A DNA stretch of 64,000 nt, from positions 62,001 to 126,000 of the forward strand of contig NZ_JAANOZ010000009.1 in NCBI RefSeq assembly GCF_011320115.1. Direction: 5' to 3'. The stretch comes from Croceibacterium segetis (GTDB lineage Bacteria > Pseudomonadota > Alphaproteobacteria > Sphingomonadales > Sphingomonadaceae). The notes under the pieces were generated by a model. That model searched no databases. It was not told where the DNA came from and saw only the letters and a program-made list of their open reading frames with translations. Shown piece after piece: positions 52,425-61,250 of the stretch. Every line of letters starts with the position of its first letter. Positions within the stretch are counted from its first letter, which is position 1. A program made the position numbers and the translations under genes.

Positions 52425-54557
52425 ATGGCGTTCGGGTTGAAGCACGCGTCGTGGGCGGCTCCGCTGCTGCTGGCCGCGATGGTCGCGGGGAACGCCAAGG
52501 CCCCGCCGAACGCCACGGACGCTCCGACGGTCGTCGACAGCCGCTCGATGCGGGCGATCGACGCCCCGGGTAACGTCGGCGACTGGATGAGCTACAGCCG
52601 CGGATGGAGCGAGCAGCGTTACAGCCCGCTCGCGCAGATCAACGATGCCAACGTCGGCCAGCTCGGTCTCGCCTGGTACGACGACCTGCAGACCTTCCGC
52701 GGTGTGCAGGCGAGCCCGCTGGTGATCGACGGGGTGCTCTACAACGAGAGCATCTACAACGTCGTCACCGCCTACGACGGCAGGACCGGGCGCAAGCTGT
52801 GGACTTACGACCCCAAGGTCGGGACCGAGTGGGCCCGGCTCGCCTGTTGCGGTCCCTCGGCGCGCGGGATCGCGGCGTGGAAGGGCAAGATCTACATCGG
52901 CGCGCTCGACGGGCGGCTGATCGCCATCGACGCCAGGACCGGCAAGGAAGTGTGGAGCGTCGCGACCTTCGATCCCAAGGACGCGCCCTATTCGATCACC
53001 GGCGCGCCGCGGGTCTATGACGGCAAGGTGGTGATCGGCAACGGCGGCGCGGACTACGGCTCGCGCGGGTTCGTGTCCGCGTGGGATGCCGAGACCGGCA
53101 AGAAAGCGTGGAAGTTCTACATCGTCCCGACCGACCCGGCGAAAGGACCCGACGGCGAGGCCTCCGATCCTGTGATGGCGATGGCCGCGAAGACCTGGTC
53201 GGGCAAGTTCTGGGAAGCCGGGGGCGGCGGCAACGCGTGGGACAGCTTCGCTTACGATCCCGAGACCAAGACGGTCATCGTCGGCACCGGCAACGGCTCT
53301 CCGCACATGTGGCACTTCCGCAGCCAGGACAAAGGCGACAACCTGTTCCTGTGCTCGATGCTCGCGCTCGACGTCGAGACCGGCCGCTACAAGTGGCATT
53401 ACCAGGAAGTGCCCGAGGAAGACTGGGACTTCACCTGCACCCAGCCGATCGTGCTCGCCGACATCACCATCGGCGGCAAGCTGCGCAAGGTGGCGATGCA
53501 GGCGCCGAAGAACGGCTTCTTCTACGTCGTCGACCGCACCAACGGGAAGCTGATCAGCGCCAAGTCCTACGTCTCGGTCAACACCTGGGCCAGCGGCGTC
53601 GACGCCAACGGCCGCCCGATCCTCGTGCCCGGCGCGCATAACGGGACCACGCCGCACCTGATGAGCCCGAGCTGGCTCGCCGCCCATACCTGGCACCCGA
53701 TGAGCTATTCGCCGAAGACCGGGCTCGTCTACCTCTCCGCGCAGGAGCAGGGATCGATTTACGCCCGCGCCGAGGACGGGCAGTACCACTACACCCCGGG
53801 TCCCGGCCGGACCAACTCGGGCCAGGCCTACGGCACCCAGCCCGAACGCCGCGCGAAGCTGCAGGCGCAAGCCAACGCGACCGAGAAGGGCTACCTCCTC
53901 GCGTGGGACCCGAAGACGCAAACCGAGAAATGGCGCGTGCCCTATCCGCACCCGGGCTCGGGCGGCGTGCTGAGCACCGCCGGCAACCTCCTCATCCAGG
54001 GCACGATCAACAAGACGCTGGCGATCTACCGCGCCGATACCGGGGCCAAGCTGTGGGAGATGGACATCGACCAGGCACCGGTCGCCGGACCGATCACCTA
54101 CATGATCGACGGGGTGCAATATATCGCCGTGAACGCCGGCTGGGGCGGCTCGCCGGTCTACAACCTCGGACCGTTCCAGACTTCGACAGCCAAGCTGCTG
54201 GTGTTCAGGCTCGGCGGAACGGCCAAGCTGCCGCCCCCGCCGCCGCAAGCCTCGATCCCGCGCCCGCCGCCGCTGCGCGCGCCCGAGGCGCAAGTCGCGC
54301 ACGGCCGCGAGCTCTACGGCGCAAACTGCTCCAAATGCCACGGCGAGAACGCCATCGGCGGGGTCAAGGACTTGCGCTTCATGACCGCCGGCACGCACGC
54401 CCAGTTCGCCGATATCGTCCTCAAGGGCATTCGCGCCGACAAGGGCATGGCGAGCTTCGCCGGCCAGCTCTCGCCCGAGGACGTGGAAGCGATCCACGCC
54501 TACCTGGTCGCGCGCGGCAACGAGGATTACGCGGACGCCGCGGCAAAGGGGAAATGA
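52425..54557 (+). CDS. PQQ-dependent dehydrogenase 6 with C-terminal haem c (quinohaemoprotein)
   Basis: 710 residues; start at 52425 after GGAGGGA. Signal peptide, PQQ propeller, then cytochrome c (CSKCH near residue 635, Met in GMASFAG near 675). Vicinal Cys pair in LACCGPSARG near residue 140. Catalytic segment EDWDFTCTQP near residue 333 with Thr two residues after Asp. Architecture as type II quinohaemoprotein alcohol dehydrogenases. Divergently placed to the enzyme 5 operon. ATGA overlap with the duplicated protein downstream. Confidence 0.9.
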   Translation: MAFGLKHASWAAPLLLAAMVAGNAKAPPNATDAPTVVDSRSMRAIDAPGNVGDWMSYSRGWSEQRYSPLAQINDANVGQLGLAWYDDLQTFRGVQASPLVIDGVLYNESIYNVVTAYDGRTGRKLWTYDPKVGTEWARLACCGPSARGIAAWKGKIYIGALDGRLIAIDARTGKEVWSVATFDPKDAPYSITGAPRVYDGKVVIGNGGADYGSRGFVSAWDAETGKKAWKFYIVPTDPAKGPDGEASDPVMAMAAKTWSGKFWEAGGGGNAWDSFAYDPETKTVIVGTGNGSPHMWHFRSQDKGDNLFLCSMLALDVETGRYKWHYQEVPEEDWDFTCTQPIVLADITIGGKLRKVAMQAPKNGFFYVVDRTNGKLISAKSYVSVNTWASGVDANGRPILVPGAHNGTTPHLMSPSWLAAHTWHPMSYSPKTGLVYLSAQEQGSIYARAEDGQYHYTPGPGRTNSGQAYGTQPERRAKLQAQANATEKGYLLAWDPKTQTEKWRVPYPHPGSGGVLSTAGNLLIQGTINKTLAIYRADTGAKLWEMDIDQAPVAGPITYMIDGVQYIAVNAGWGGSPVYNLGPFQTSTAKLLVFRLGGTAKLPPPPPQASIPRPPPLRAPEAQVAHGRELYGANCSKCHGENAIGGVKDLRFMTAGTHAQFADIVLKGIRADKGMASFAGQLSPEDVEAIHAYLVARGNEDYADAAAKGK

Positions 54558-56362
54558 GCATGCGTACCGTAACCGCCATCGTCGCCGCGGCCCTCTCGCT
54601 CGTCGCGTCGCCCGCCCTCGCCCAGGCCGCCGGCGAGGCCAGCGCCGTGATCGCCCCGAAATGCGACCACGCCTGCCTCATCGCCGCGGTCGAGGCGCAC
54701 ATGAAGGCGCTCGCCGCGCGCGATCCGGCGCAGCTCAAGCTGGCGAAGGACGTGCGTTACGCCGAGAACGACGTGCTCATCCCCGTCGGCCAGGGCCTCT
54801 GGCGCACGGTCACCGGGGTCGACGCGGCCGGCCTCACCGCCGCCGACCCGCTGACCGGCAACGCCGCCTGGTTCGGTTCGGTCAAGGAGAACGGCAACCC
54901 GGCGATCTACGCCGTGCGCGTCCACGTGGACCAGGCCGGCGCGATCGACGAGATCGAGGCCGTGGTCCACCGCAAGACCGCGCTGCCCGCGCCGTTCGGC
55001 GACGTCACGAAAATGGTCCACGACCCCGACTTCGCCCAGGTCCTCGCGCCCGAGCAGCGCCGCCCGCGCGAGCGCATGCTGTCAATCGCCGACGGCTACT
55101 TCAGCACCGTCGAATTGAACGACGGCCAGGTCCTCACCCAGTTCACCGACGACTGCGGCCGGCTCGAGAACGGCATCTCCACCACCGCGCCCCCACCCGG
55201 CGGCGGCGGCAACGCCGCGGCGATCGCCACCGGGTGCGAGAACCAGTTCAAGCTCGGTCTCTACAGGATCAACAAGCGCGTCCGCCGCGACTTCTTCATA
55301 ATCGACGAGGAGCGCGGCGTCGCCGTCGGCCGCGGCTTCTTCGACCACGCCAACGAGTTCGACCATTACCTGCTGACCAACGGGCGCGAGATGAAGACCG
55401 CGCTCAAGTGGCCGAACTCGATCACCCTGCTCGAAGCCTTTCGCATCCGCGACGGCAAGATCGCCCGCATCGAGGCGGTGTTCACCTATGTGCCCTATTT
55501 CATGCCCAACCCGTTCCGCGACGGCGTCTCGACCCCGCCGCGCCACGCGCCGCAGCCCAGGACCTGCGACGCCGCCTGCCTCACCGCACAGGCGACGCAG
55601 GTAATGCAGGCCTACGTCGGCAACCAGTGGCGCAGCGTGAACTGGGCCGACAAGGTCGGCTACGGCGAGAACTCGGTCGGCATCCGCGTCGGCGAGGGAA
55701 TCTGGGCGACGGTCGCCGCGATCGACCCGCAGCCGCTGATCGTGTCCGACGCCAACACCGGCAAATCGGTGTGGATCGGCCGGATCGAGGAGCACGGCCA
55801 GCCCGCCTGGGCGGCGATCACCGTCGGCTCGGGCGGCCAGCAGGTCGGCAGCGTCGAAGCACTGATCCGCCGCAAGGAATACGGCGTGCCCTATGCCGAG
55901 CCGGCGGCGATCCCCGCCTACGCCGAGCTGCCCAGGGCCCAACGCACCTCGTGGCTCGACATGGCCAAGCTGGTCGACGGCTTCTACGCCGCGCTCAATG
56001 CCCACGACGGCAAGCCGCCGAAGGGCCTCGACCCATCATGCCAGTGGAACGTCAACGGCCAGGCCCTCGGCGCCTGCGCCGCGCCGATCGCCGGCAACTC
56101 CCTGCAATGGATCGCCCGCTGGCGCGACCGCAAGGTCCTCGCGGTGGACGAAGCCCGCGGCCTCGTCGCCGTCCGCGTGTTCGAGGACATCCCCGCCGCC
56201 CCGCGCGAGTTCACGCGGCCGAACGGCGCTGCCATGCCCAATTCCGCTGCTTATCCGCGCTCGCTGGAGATCGTCGAGGTGTTTCGGATCGAGGGCGGCA
56301 AGATCGTGGCGCTGCGGCGGATCAGCACGGAGCTGCCGTTCGGGATGAAGCCGCATGAGTGA
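54554..56362 (+). CDS. Exported protein with internal duplication (SnoaL-like halves)
   Basis: 602 residues, signal peptide ending ALAQ. Two homologous halves: each begins with CDxACL (CDHACLIAAVEAHMKAL near 37; CDAACLTAQATQVMQAY near 337), followed by YxENxVxIxVGxGxW, and ends with the pattern EAFRIRDGKIARIEA / EVFRIEGGKIVALRR before PYFMP/PFGMK. NTF2/SnoaL-like fold is my best guess for each half. Starts in overlap with the PQQ dehydrogenase 6 stop, which makes it a likely partner of that enzyme. The double Cys in each half may form a disulfide. Confidence 0.8.
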   Translation: MSMRTVTAIVAAALSLVASPALAQAAGEASAVIAPKCDHACLIAAVEAHMKALAARDPAQLKLAKDVRYAENDVLIPVGQGLWRTVTGVDAAGLTAADPLTGNAAWFGSVKENGNPAIYAVRVHVDQAGAIDEIEAVVHRKTALPAPFGDVTKMVHDPDFAQVLAPEQRRPRERMLSIADGYFSTVELNDGQVLTQFTDDCGRLENGISTTAPPPGGGGNAAAIATGCENQFKLGLYRINKRVRRDFFIIDEERGVAVGRGFFDHANEFDHYLLTNGREMKTALKWPNSITLLEAFRIRDGKIARIEAVFTYVPYFMPNPFRDGVSTPPRHAPQPRTCDAACLTAQATQVMQAYVGNQWRSVNWADKVGYGENSVGIRVGEGIWATVAAIDPQPLIVSDANTGKSVWIGRIEEHGQPAWAAITVGSGGQQVGSVEALIRRKEYGVPYAEPAAIPAYAELPRAQRTSWLDMAKLVDGFYAALNAHDGKPPKGLDPSCQWNVNGQALGACAAPIAGNSLQWIARWRDRKVLAVDEARGLVAVRVFEDIPAAPREFTRPNGAAMPNSAAYPRSLEIVEVFRIEGGKIVALRRISTELPFGMKPHE

Positions 56363-56386
56363 GCGGGGCGCTGGACCCGCCCAGCT

Positions 56387-57304
56387 TTAGGGGTGCACGG
56401 AAATAATTGTCTTTCCCGGACGTCGTTCGGTCGGGTTGAAGGCTGCGACGGCGTCGTCGAGGCTCGAAACGGTGCCGATGTGGGTCCGCAGTCGCCCATC
56501 CCGCACGCGTTGAACGATCTCGCCCAGCTGAGCGCGATTGGATTCGACAACGAAGTCGATGGCAACGCCGTCTTCAGGCGGCGCCTCGGGCGGTCCGACA
56601 ATTGACACCAGCGTTCCTCCGTCCCGGACGAGCCGCGCGGAACGCTTCCCGATGTCGCCGCCGATAAGATCGAAGACCAGGTCGACTCGGCCCGCATCTT
56701 CCAGGGCCTCGTTGTCGAGGTCGACAAACTCGTTGGCGCCGAAGTCGAGTGCTGTTTGCCGGTCCGCGGCCCGGCCGGTGCCGATGACGTAGGCACCGAA
56801 TTCATGCGCGAGTTGCGTCACCATCGAGCCCACGGCGCCCGCAGCTCCGTGCGCGATGATGCGTTGCCCTGCCCGCAGGCGGCCGTGCTCGAACAATCCT
56901 TGCCACGCCGTGAGGCCGGAGATCGGCAGGCTCGCGCCCACGCTGAAGTCGACATCGTCTGGCAAGGGCGCAAGATTGCGCGCCTCGACCGACACCTGCT
57001 CTGCCAGCGTGCCGTCGCGATACCAGTCCGTGAGTCCGAACACCCGTTGGCCTATGGACAGCCCCGTCGTGCCGTAACCGAGCGCGGTCACCACCCCAGC
57101 CAGCTCGTGTCCCGGAATGGTCGGCGTGCGGTCACGACCTAGGCGGTCCGTCCAGGTCGAAGGCCACGCCAACTCGGTTCCGACGAAGCCCGAAGCATGA
57201 ACCTGGACGACGACGTCGTTTATCGCCGCAACCGGCTCGGGCCGTTCAAGCAACTTCATCCCGGCTGTTCCCGCAGCCCGATCGGTCACGACGATGGCCT
57301 TCAT
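56387..57304 (-). CDS. Zinc-independent quinone oxidoreductase-like MDR protein
   Basis: 305 residues. MDR fold: N-terminal GroES-like domain with IPGHELAGVV, no structural or catalytic zinc Cys; Rossmann motif AHGAAGAVGSMVTQLA near residue 150 for NAD(P)H. Similar to NADPH:quinone reductases (QOR-like). Reduces quinones or enones in the cytoplasm. GAGGAGGTG lies seven bases before the ATG. Probably stands alone between the PQQ island and the phage-derived module. Confidence 0.9.
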   Translation of the reverse strand: MKAIVVTDRAAGTAGMKLLERPEPVAAINDVVVQVHASGFVGTELAWPSTWTDRLGRDRTPTIPGHELAGVVTALGYGTTGLSIGQRVFGLTDWYRDGTLAEQVSVEARNLAPLPDDVDFSVGASLPISGLTAWQGLFEHGRLRAGQRIIAHGAAGAVGSMVTQLAHEFGAYVIGTGRAADRQTALDFGANEFVDLDNEALEDAGRVDLVFDLIGGDIGKRSARLVRDGGTLVSIVGPPEAPPEDGVAIDFVVESNRAQLGEIVQRVRDGRLRTHIGTVSSLDDAVAAFNPTERRPGKTIISVHP

Positions 57305-57844
57305 CGTTCACCTCCTCGTGTCCGGCGACCAGATACGCGCCATGTCGGCAAGTGCCGAGAAGCGGACCACAGTGATGGTTTATGGTGAATGACGCAGTCA
57401 GCGGCTAACGCGTCTTGCCGCCACTTTCCCAGTTTTTGCGGGAATCTAACGGGAAAGATGCCTCCGAGCGATATGGCGAGGGCCTCGGAGGCACCGGATT
57501 TCTGCGGCTTTCGACCGAGTTCCCGACGCACGTAACCGGGAAAACGTCTTCAGCGGTCTGGGAACGAAAGCTGCATACCCCCCTCCCTTGTCGGCGACCA
57601 AAAACCATGCCACGAAGTGATTCGCCAGGGGGAACCGGGGACGGGAAACCCTATACGATATCAAGCTGAGCCGGAGACGGTTTGAGCTTTTCCGCCGGGG
57701 ACGGCGGGCACGAGCGTTGGCAGCGCCGTCGAGCGAGAAATCCTTAGCCCCAATCACCGCGACGTCGCTCGCGGGAGTCCTCGATGCGGGGCCTGAGGTC
57801 GCGCACCGAACTCCTTGATGACGTCCAAGCTAGGACGCCCGACC
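57305..57844. other. Gene-free stretch at the left edge of the phage-derived module
   Basis: About 540 bases with several short open frames on both strands, none with a ribosome site or a recognisable product. No tRNA, no obvious direct repeat usable as an attachment site, and no strong terminator. It probably holds the boundary of the inserted module and the upstream signals of the methyltransferase gene. Confidence 0.4.
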
Positions 57845-59197
57845 ATGTCTCGACCACATGACAACGATCCAAGGAGCACGACGCTCCTCCCATACGAATT
57901 AACAGCAATTGCCGACCTGAAACCGGCCGAGCGAAACGCCCGCAAGCACAGCAAATCCCAAGTTGCCGCGCTTGCGCGGAGCCTCTCGGAATTCGGGATG
58001 GTCAGCCCCGTCATCATCGACGCCCACAATCGCATTCTTGCCGGGCATGGCCGTGTTGAGGCCGCCAAGAAGCTCGGCGAGACTACCGTGCCGACGCTTA
58101 GGGTCGATCTCACCGATGGGAAGGCGCGCCTCTACGCCCTAGCGGACAACCGGATAGCCGAACAATCGGCCTGGGATGAAGAGGCCCGCTCCGAGGAGTT
58201 TCGCGAACTTCGTATCGAGATTCCCGAACTCGATCTGACACTGTCCGGATTCGAGCACCCCGAAATCGAATGGGCCATTGCTAGCCTTGAGCAGACCGAT
58301 TGGTCTGATCTCGACTGGGCTGACGAGGATGAAGCTGGAGAACCTGTCACACGGGTCGGCGATCTGTGGGAGTTCCCAAGCGGCCACTCCCTAGGCTGCG
58401 GCGACAGCAGCGATCCGTCAACCGTCGCCGTCGTGGTCGGCGACGATCAGGTTCGCCTGGTCGAGGAGGACTTTCCGTACAACCTGAAGGCGAAGGAATA
58501 TTCCGGCAAGGGGCGCCATCGCCACGGCGACTTTCAAATGGCCGGCGGCGAGATGAGCGCCTCGGAGTTCCCATCGTTCCTTGCTCGCTCATTTGCCGCA
58601 ATCAAGCCGCACCTGGTCGATGGCGCACTCCTCTATGGCTTCATGGACTGGAAGCACATCCGCGACCTTCTCGACGCCGGTGAACGGTCGGAATTTGAGC
58701 TCAAGAATCTCGTCGTTTGGGATAAGGGAAAGGGAGGAATGGGCGCGCTTTACAGAAGCGCGCACGAACTCATCGCCGTCTTCAAGCATGGCGCCGCTCC
58801 GCACGTTAACAACGTCATGCTCGGAAAGCACGGACGCGATCGCCACAACGTTTGGCGCTACGCCGGCATGAACCGCTTTGGCGCCGGACGTGATCGAGCT
58901 CTCGCACTCCATGCCACGGTCAAACCGGTTGAGATGATCTGCGACCTGATGCTTGACGCCTCCAGACCGGGCGACGTGGTGTTCGACGGCTTCTGTGGCA
59001 GCGGCACCACACTCATTGCCGCCGAAAAGCTCGGCCGGCGAGCCCGAACAATCGAGCTCGACCCCCATTACTGCGATGTCGCTATCGAGCGCTTCAAGCG
59101 AGCGTTCGGGGAGGAACCCTTCGAACGACGTACGGGGCTCACCTTTTCTGGCCTTGCTGCTCAACGAACTGATGGGGGGACCGGGACCAATGGCTAA
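57845..59197 (+). CDS. ParB-like nuclease domain fused to a beta-class DNA methyltransferase
   Basis: 450 residues. N-terminal ParB/Srx-like domain (residues ~15-100: LKPAERNARKHSKSQVAAL, VIIDAHNRILAGHGRVEAAKKLG). From ~180 a DNA methyltransferase with motif IV before motif I: EEDFPYN near residue 208 and FDGFCGSGTTLIAAEKLGR near residue 380 (beta class, N6-adenine or N4-cytosine). Motif IV is DFPY where DPPY is expected. This fusion is common with phage terminase genes in alphaproteobacteria. A start at 57815 is possible. Overlaps the next gene by eight bases. Confidence 0.88.
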   Translation: MSRPHDNDPRSTTLLPYELTAIADLKPAERNARKHSKSQVAALARSLSEFGMVSPVIIDAHNRILAGHGRVEAAKKLGETTVPTLRVDLTDGKARLYALADNRIAEQSAWDEEARSEEFRELRIEIPELDLTLSGFEHPEIEWAIASLEQTDWSDLDWADEDEAGEPVTRVGDLWEFPSGHSLGCGDSSDPSTVAVVVGDDQVRLVEEDFPYNLKAKEYSGKGRHRHGDFQMAGGEMSASEFPSFLARSFAAIKPHLVDGALLYGFMDWKHIRDLLDAGERSEFELKNLVVWDKGKGGMGALYRSAHELIAVFKHGAAPHVNNVMLGKHGRDRHNVWRYAGMNRFGAGRDRALALHATVKPVEMICDLMLDASRPGDVVFDGFCGSGTTLIAAEKLGRRARTIELDPHYCDVAIERFKRAFGEEPFERRTGLTFSGLAAQRTDGGTGTNG

Positions 59198-59585
59198 CCG
59201 CTACAGTGATCGACCCTACAAGGTCGGCAAGGGCAAACCCCCGTTCGAGACGCAGTTTGGCAACGGGCGTCGGGGCAATACTAACGGTCGGCCCGCTGGG
59301 TCGCGGAACACCGATACCGTCGTTGCAAAGGCGCTCGCTGCCCGCCTGCCCGTCAAGGAGAACGGGCGGGACCGCAAGCTTAGCAAGATGGAAGTCGTGG
59401 TCATGCAGCTTGTAAACAAGGCTGCCGGCGGCGATCTGCGTGCCATTGAAATTGTCCTACGCATGGCCCGCGAAATTGACGGGAAGGCACAGCCTCACGA
59501 ACAACCGCGTCCGCTTTCCGACGCAGATCGGGCTGTCCTTGAGGCCTTCGCCAAGAAGGTGAGAGAGGGAGGAGGACAGCCGTGA
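59190..59585 (+). CDS. DUF5681-like small protein (possible terminase small-subunit role)
   Basis: 131 residues. N-terminal motif YKVGKGKPPFETQFGNGRRG followed by NTNGRPAGSRN matches the DUF5681 basic motif (F-x-P-G-x-S-G-N-P-x-G-R-P). Helical rest (LSKMEVVVMQLVNKAAGGDLRAIEIVLRMA). In phage modules such a gene sits right before terL, so a DNA-recognition (TerS-like) role is plausible but unproven. Starts inside the methyltransferase 3' end, and its stop overlaps the terminase GTG. Confidence 0.8.
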   Translation: MANRYSDRPYKVGKGKPPFETQFGNGRRGNTNGRPAGSRNTDTVVAKALAARLPVKENGRDRKLSKMEVVVMQLVNKAAGGDLRAIEIVLRMAREIDGKAQPHEQPRPLSDADRAVLEAFAKKVREGGGQP

Positions 59586-61177
59586 ATCTTGAACGCGATC
59601 TTCTCCGCGCTGTCCTGCAGAACGACCTTGCAAGCTTCGCCCAACGGGCGATCGCCGAGGTCCTCCCGGCACTTACGCTTGAGTGGAACTGGCATCTTGA
59701 CCTCATCGCCGACCGGCTAACCCAATTAGCCGACGGCAAGATTCAGCGGCTGTTGATCTGCGTGCCGCCTCGCAGCCTGAAGTCTCTGCTTTGCTCAGTA
59801 GTCTATCCGGCGTGGCTCCTTGCCCGGAATGATGCCGAACGCATTCTTTGTATTAGCTACTCACAACCTTTGGCGGAGGATTTCGCCCGCCTCTGCCGTC
59901 AGCTGATGGATAGCGGGTTCTATCAAGCGAGCTTCAAGACCCGGCTGTCTGCCGACCGCCGCGCAGTCGAGCAGTTCGAAACCACTGGCGGGGGCGGTCG
60001 GATCGCAAGTTCAGTCCATGGCACTGTGACCGGGCGCGGAGGCGACTTCATCATCCTCGATGATCCCATGAAGGCCGAAGACGCGCTTTCGGAGGTCACC
60101 CGAAAAGGCGTGGTGGAGTGGATGCGAAGTACGCTGTCCTCGCGTCCAAACTCTAAACGTGACGCCCGGCTCTTGGTCGTCATGCAGCGACTGCATGAGG
60201 AGGACGTAGCTGGCTACCTGATAGCGCAGGGTGGCTGGGACGCCTTATCCCTTCCGGCAATTGCCGTTGAAGCGGAGGAGCACCAGTACAGCGTCGCAGG
60301 GCGGGCAACCACCTTCCGCCGCGCACCGGGTGAGGCGCTCCACCGTGATCGAGAGCCCGTCGAGATTCTTGAGCAACTCCGGCTCGACATGGGCAATCTC
60401 GTGTTCGCCGCGCAATACCAACAGAATCCACTCCCGACCGAGGGTAATCTCGTGAAGCGGTCGTGGTTCGGCCAATATGGCGCTGTCGACCTGGTCGGAC
60501 TGGAGCGGGTGATTCAATCTTGGGATACCGGCTCCAAGACGGCGATGTCGCACGACTACAGCGTGTGTACCACGTGGGGGTTGAAGGCCGGGATGGTCTA
60601 CCTGATCGACGTCTGGCGCGGCCGGCTCGAAATGCCCGAGCTTTGCCGAAAGGTGATCGAGCTTAGCGACCGCTTCAGTCCCGAGCGGGTTCTCGTCGAG
60701 GACAAGGGTTCCGGAACCGCGCTGATGCAGGCTCTACGCGCGCAATGCTTCTACAAAGCCGTCCCGGTCCTGCCGAAGGGCGAAAAGGTCGTCAGGCTAA
60801 GTGGGGTAAGCCCGATGATGGAGGCCGGCCACGTCCGCCTTCCGGCTTCGGCGCCTTGGCTAGACGGCTATCTCTATGAGCTTTGCGGCTTTCCGGGAAC
60901 AAAGCATGATGACCAGGTGGATTCGACCTCCCAGGCCCTTCACTGGGTCCAAGATGAAGGTTCCGCGGGCGGCTTGTTCGAGTACTACCGCCGCGAACAT
61001 GAAGCCTTGGTGGCTCGTCAGACCCATCGCACGGTCCGTTTGCGGGCACCGGATGGGGTCAGCCACGTGACCACCATCGACGGAACCAAACTCACCGTAG
61101 GCCCGGATCGATCATTGTACGCGACCGAAGCAGAAGCTGGCCCGTTCATGGCCGCCGGGTTCCGCCGCATTCCATAA
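59582..61177 (+). CDS. terL: Phage terminase large subunit
   Basis: 531 residues. N-terminal ATPase: Walker A variant CVPPRSLKSLL near residue 62, Walker B FIILDDP near residue 160, coupling motif LLVVMQRLHEED. C-terminal RNase H-like nuclease: QSWDTGSK near residue 315, VEDKGSG near residue 378 and HDDQVDSTSQAL near residue 445 give the acidic residues. Cuts and pumps phage DNA into proheads. GTG start overlapping the upstream stop (GTGA). Complete and apparently intact, although no capsid genes follow. Confidence 0.94.
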   Translation: MNLERDLLRAVLQNDLASFAQRAIAEVLPALTLEWNWHLDLIADRLTQLADGKIQRLLICVPPRSLKSLLCSVVYPAWLLARNDAERILCISYSQPLAEDFARLCRQLMDSGFYQASFKTRLSADRRAVEQFETTGGGGRIASSVHGTVTGRGGDFIILDDPMKAEDALSEVTRKGVVEWMRSTLSSRPNSKRDARLLVVMQRLHEEDVAGYLIAQGGWDALSLPAIAVEAEEHQYSVAGRATTFRRAPGEALHRDREPVEILEQLRLDMGNLVFAAQYQQNPLPTEGNLVKRSWFGQYGAVDLVGLERVIQSWDTGSKTAMSHDYSVCTTWGLKAGMVYLIDVWRGRLEMPELCRKVIELSDRFSPERVLVEDKGSGTALMQALRAQCFYKAVPVLPKGEKVVRLSGVSPMMEAGHVRLPASAPWLDGYLYELCGFPGTKHDDQVDSTSQALHWVQDEGSAGGLFEYYRREHEALVARQTHRTVRLRAPDGVSHVTTIDGTKLTVGPDRSLYATEAEAGPFMAAGFRRIP

Positions 61178-61250
61178 CGAGCAGCAGCCTTCGCCTGCGG
61201 CTAATTTGGACGACTACCCCTGGGCGTTTTGTGCCCCCGCCCACTAGCGG

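Noticed and set aside
57446-57757. 103-codon minus-strand frame left of the phage-derived module
   Set aside because: Arg/Ser-rich, no ribosome site, no homology I can name; other frames in the same stretch are equally poor.
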